DNA of 64,000 nt from Yersinia bercovieri ATCC 43970 (GTDB lineage: Bacteria > Pseudomonadota > Gammaproteobacteria > Enterobacterales > Enterobacteriaceae). The DNA lies in assembly GCF_013282745.1 (NCBI RefSeq), contig NZ_CP054044.1, positions 1,860,001 to 1,924,000 of the forward strand, written 5' to 3'. The notes beneath the pieces are model-generated. The model was not told the origin of the DNA. It worked only from the letters and a program-made list of their open reading frames with translations, and did not search any database. A program made the position numbers and the translations under genes. Every line of letters begins with the position of its first letter. The stretch's first letter is position 1. Below are positions 61,338-64,000 of the stretch, piece by piece.

Positions 61338-63341
61338 TTAACTGAATAGCGGTAGGTTATTGCCGGTAAAGGGAATTTTTACTTGTATGATCTGTTGTTG
61401 GCGGGTTAATTCGAGGGAGAATATCTCGCCATCATTCTCTACCCGGACCTGCAATAACGGGTCGTGGTTATTCAAATCAAATACACAGGCCACTTGCGCC
61501 TCCGGCTGACTGTTACGCAAAATCAGATAGCTGATATCGCGCACGGATGGATTTGCCGGTGCTAATCCTTGGAAAAGCAGGGCGTCGGCGGCCAACCAAA
61601 GTGAGAGTGGGCGAGCCACAGTCTGATAATGGCACTGGAGCACTCCATTCAGGGGGCGAGCGGTAACCTGATGTAAGTATTGCATTGGCCCGTGGTCACT
61701 AAAAGTTGTGGGTTCACCCAGTTGCTCTGTTGCCATGCCATCGAGATGCAGTACCCAGTCCCACTGTTGTTGATGTGGATTGATAATGCTGCTGAGATCG
61801 ATGATGGCGTCATCCAGCCACAAAATACGGCGGCGGAATTTTACATCACGGTAAGCTGCGCTATCCCATTGTATACGGGTGTGACTGTCCAGCTCTGGTG
61901 CTTTTTGACCCCAATCCACCTCGGTATCCAGCCAACTGAAAGCCGCCGATTGATGCCAGTTATGAATAATGGGCACCGCTGGGGGCTGATTTTTCTGATT
62001 GATACTGAGCGTATTGTGGGTGGAACTGTTTTTGTAGTAACCATAATGCAATTGTGCACCATAGCCAGTTGTACCTAAATCGGGCAAGATCTCTCGCCCT
62101 TGCTCAAACAAAATTAAGTTCAGTCGATCATAGTGATCATGTTCACCACCGTAGGGAGTGTGTTTTACCAGCAATGCCCGACCTGCTTGTGGCTGGCGTA
62201 AGATGGTTAATCCGCAGTCCGGTGCATGGAGTGTATCCGTTGGGATCACATCCATGATCTGTTGTGGTAACTCGTCAACGCCATACAGCAGCGCATCCAG
62301 ATTTAAACGGGGTTGTTGGCGATAAATATGGTGCAGGGCAGCGGCATACTCATCATTGCCATAAATATTGAAAGCAAATTCATATAAATGTGTATGGCTG
62401 AGTTGCTCCTGTCCGGCGGTACAATCATTTATTCGGGGGAATGTGCCATCTGGCATCAACAGTTTGAGCGGGAAACTCAGCATGTCGCGGTAATAGGGGA
62501 GGGCCAACAGGCTATAGCGACTGCCTGCGGCCAGTTTTTCGAATGACCAGAAACCTTGCAGCGCATAAAAGTGGTAATGTACCGAGCCTTCAAACCACAT
62601 TCCTTCACTGAATAGCCCGTGCTCTAACTGATAGCGCAGACCATAATCCGCATTAACCGCAGACTCAATATAGTGCTCATCGTCGAGGATTAAACCGATA
62701 ATGGCGATAGCACTGTTGATTTTAACTTCATGGTTATGTAACTGGCGCGTACGGTGTTGCATTAGAAAATCCGCACCCTCCCGCAATAACCGCCCGGCAA
62801 TGCAGTCCCGTTGATCCTGACTGAGGGCATCGGCAATAAAATCATATCCCAGCGTAAAATCGAGCAGGCAATTAGCTTCACACAGTGTCTGTGCATTGGC
62901 TTTGCCCGGCCCGTTGTACGGAATACCGCCGTGCACTTCATAGTCAGGATAGTAGTGGGCATAATCGATCAAAATATCCCGCACTTTATTGAGGTAGCCT
63001 ATCTCACCGGTCAGTTGCCACAACAATCCAAGCTGATTGCAGGCTTTGGCATTCAGGCCGTTAAGCGCCCGCCACCAGGCGCCATCATAGGGTTCGCCAC
63101 TAAATAGATGAGTGTCTACCGGGCAACGGTGCTGGGTGGGTGAATAGCGCTCCCACTCCAACTGCACACCGTGATCGGGGCAATAATAGTAGTGGTTCCA
63201 GGTGGCGATACCGGTGGCAGGAACCAGGGTTTCTGAGTTCAAGACAACCTGATTACCCGCAATCAGCGTGGTGATAATCTCCGGTTGCTGCATGACCCGC
63301 TGGCGGATTTTAACCATCTGCCGATCCGTAAACTGCTTCAT
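61338..63341 (-). CDS. Heparinase II/III-family polysaccharide lyase (oligo-uronide lyase-like)
   Basis: The 667-residue protein has an N-terminal (alpha/alpha) toroid (about 1-370) and a C-terminal beta-sheet domain. Likely catalytic residues of this lyase superfamily are N203-H204 (LHNHEVKIN), a Tyr in GSVHYHFYA (256-259) and the His cluster YGGEHDHYDRLNL (H401/H403). Family members cleave alginate oligomers (PL15/PL17) or glycosaminoglycans (PL12/PL21). There is no signal peptide, so it probably acts in the cytosol on imported oligosaccharides. It starts 23 bases after the alginate-lyase-family gene, so the two form an operon. The precise substrate cannot be fixed from sequence alone. Confidence 0.75.
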   Translation of the reverse strand: MKQFTDRQMVKIRQRVMQQPEIITTLIAGNQVVLNSETLVPATGIATWNHYYYCPDHGVQLEWERYSPTQHRCPVDTHLFSGEPYDGAWWRALNGLNAKACNQLGLLWQLTGEIGYLNKVRDILIDYAHYYPDYEVHGGIPYNGPGKANAQTLCEANCLLDFTLGYDFIADALSQDQRDCIAGRLLREGADFLMQHRTRQLHNHEVKINSAIAIIGLILDDEHYIESAVNADYGLRYQLEHGLFSEGMWFEGSVHYHFYALQGFWSFEKLAAGSRYSLLALPYYRDMLSFPLKLLMPDGTFPRINDCTAGQEQLSHTHLYEFAFNIYGNDEYAAALHHIYRQQPRLNLDALLYGVDELPQQIMDVIPTDTLHAPDCGLTILRQPQAGRALLVKHTPYGGEHDHYDRLNLILFEQGREILPDLGTTGYGAQLHYGYYKNSSTHNTLSINQKNQPPAVPIIHNWHQSAAFSWLDTEVDWGQKAPELDSHTRIQWDSAAYRDVKFRRRILWLDDAIIDLSSIINPHQQQWDWVLHLDGMATEQLGEPTTFSDHGPMQYLHQVTARPLNGVLQCHYQTVARPLSLWLAADALLFQGLAPANPSVRDISYLILRNSQPEAQVACVFDLNNHDPLLQVRVENDGEIFSLELTRQQQIIQVKIPFTGNNLPLFS

Positions 63342-63364
63342 AGCTGGTGTGTCCTCGACAATGC

Positions 63365-64000
63365 TTATTTTTTTGCGATCAGGGGCTGTGTTATCGGGTA
63401 GAGCAGGATTTCGACAGCATCCGGATATTTGGCAATCAGATATTGCGCTTTCTGTTGGAAATCAGGGTCTGTTGGGTAGGCACGGGCGGCGGTGATCATG
63501 TTTACCAGTGCTTTTTTATCCTGAATACCATCCAGATCTTTATATGGCCAGGCTTGGTCGGTATTGATAAAGCCCGCGACGTATTGATAGCCTTTTTTGA
63601 GGCTATGTTCGTCGAGAGTGAAGTCCCAGATATCTTTGCCAGCGACCTCACCCAGCCGACCCAGTTTGTTGTAGGCTTCCAGATGAAAATTACTGTAGTG
63701 CCACGGACGAGTGCGCTCCAACTCAGCATTTTGGCGACCCTGCATATCAAAATGTGATGGGATCCGGCGCAGCTGGGTGATCTCCAGACGCTTTTGCGCT
63801 GCGGCTTTTTGCTCGCTAAACAGGGCAAAGGAGGCGGCCTGCATATCAAAATAGGTGCCGTGATTATTGTGCCAATTATCTTCTTCGAACCCGTTTTGGC
63901 TAGTAGTCATCCATTGATAAAAATCGTGATACCAGCTTTTGATTGTCTGATAATCGGCATCCTTAAGTACATTCGCAGGCCTTATCAATTCCACTGCGTC
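63365..64000 (-). CDS. Alginate lyase family protein, C-terminal part (5' end outside window)
   Basis: The frame is open to the window edge; 211 C-terminal residues are seen. The block DNWHNNHGTYFDMQAASFAL contains the NNHG motif of the alginate_lyase (PF05426-type) fold, whose Asn-His pair is catalytic in AlgL-like enzymes. A second block, TRPWHYSNFHLEAYNKLGRL, resembles the Tyr-containing part of the active-site cleft. Whether a signal peptide is present cannot be seen. It precedes the heparinase II/III-family gene by 23 bases in the same direction, suggesting stepwise depolymerisation of a uronic-acid polymer. Confidence 0.7.
   Translation of the reverse strand, partial: DAVELIRPANVLKDADYQTIKSWYHDFYQWMTTSQNGFEEDNWHNNHGTYFDMQAASFALFSEQKAAAQKRLEITQLRRIPSHFDMQGRQNAELERTRPWHYSNFHLEAYNKLGRLGEVAGKDIWDFTLDEHSLKKGYQYVAGFINTDQAWPYKDLDGIQDKKALVNMITAARAYPTDPDFQQKAQYLIAKYPDAVEILLYPITQPLIAKK

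Overview
The window is a 64 kb piece of an enterobacterial chromosome, most probably from the genus Yersinia. Nearly every protein is close to its Escherichia coli counterpart in sequence and length. The gene order is made of E. coli-like blocks joined in a non-E. coli way, and a BasRS/PmrAB pair sits between obgE and dacB. Species assignment is inference from remembered protein similarity, not from a search. The window is chromosomal core: I see no insertion sequence, prophage, CRISPR array or rRNA operon.

Layout. (1) 1-20.8 kb corresponds to the E. coli ytfB-to-mpl segment: ytfB, fklB, ytfE, cpdB, cysQ, ytfJ, ytfK, ytfL(paeA), msrA, tamA-tamB-ytfP, ppa, a chemoreceptor gene, fbp and mpl. 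(2) 20.8-23.7 kb is the yhcN-argR-mdh block. (3) 23.7-24.6 kb holds a divergent pair of small DNA-binding proteins: SfsB (like phage Mu Ner) and a protein like the phage Mu c repressor. (4) 24.6-32.2 kb has ispB, rplU-rpmA, yhbE, obgE and dacB-basR-basS. (5) 32.4-51.7 kb is the information-processing super-cluster: greA, yhbY, rlmE-ftsH, folP-glmM, secG, tRNA-Leu(GAG), initiator tRNA-Met, rimP-nusA-infB-rbfA-truB, rpsO-pnp, nlpI, yrbN, deaD. (6) 51.7-56.5 kb has yhbW, the anaerobic ubiquinone genes ubiV, ubiU and ubiT, then yhbS and yhbQ. (7) 56.6-60.8 kb is the acid/polyamine unit speFL-speF-potE. (8) 61.3-64 kb holds two polysaccharide-lyase-type genes, the second cut by the window end.

How the genes work together. 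TamA and TamB form an envelope translocation assembly. The dacB-basR-basS operon couples a peptidoglycan hydrolase to an envelope-sensing two-component system. The tRNA-Met to pnp region codes for initiation, elongation, ribosome maturation and RNA decay in one transcriptional neighbourhood. UbiU, UbiV and UbiT make ubiquinone without oxygen. SpeF consumes protons and ornithine, PotE exchanges putrescine for ornithine, and the SpeFL leader peptide senses ornithine.

Several items are too short for ordinary gene finding and were read directly: speFL (34 codons), yrbN (26 codons), an NsrR-type operator at ytfE, a sigma-28 promoter at the chemoreceptor gene, and ARG and CRP boxes. The most unusual observations are the Mu-switch-like pair with a nested dyad between its genes, an mdh terminator embedded in the last codons of sfsB, three tandem 17-18 bp repeats just upstream of speFL, and a heavily structured gap between mpl and yhcN that could encode a small RNA.
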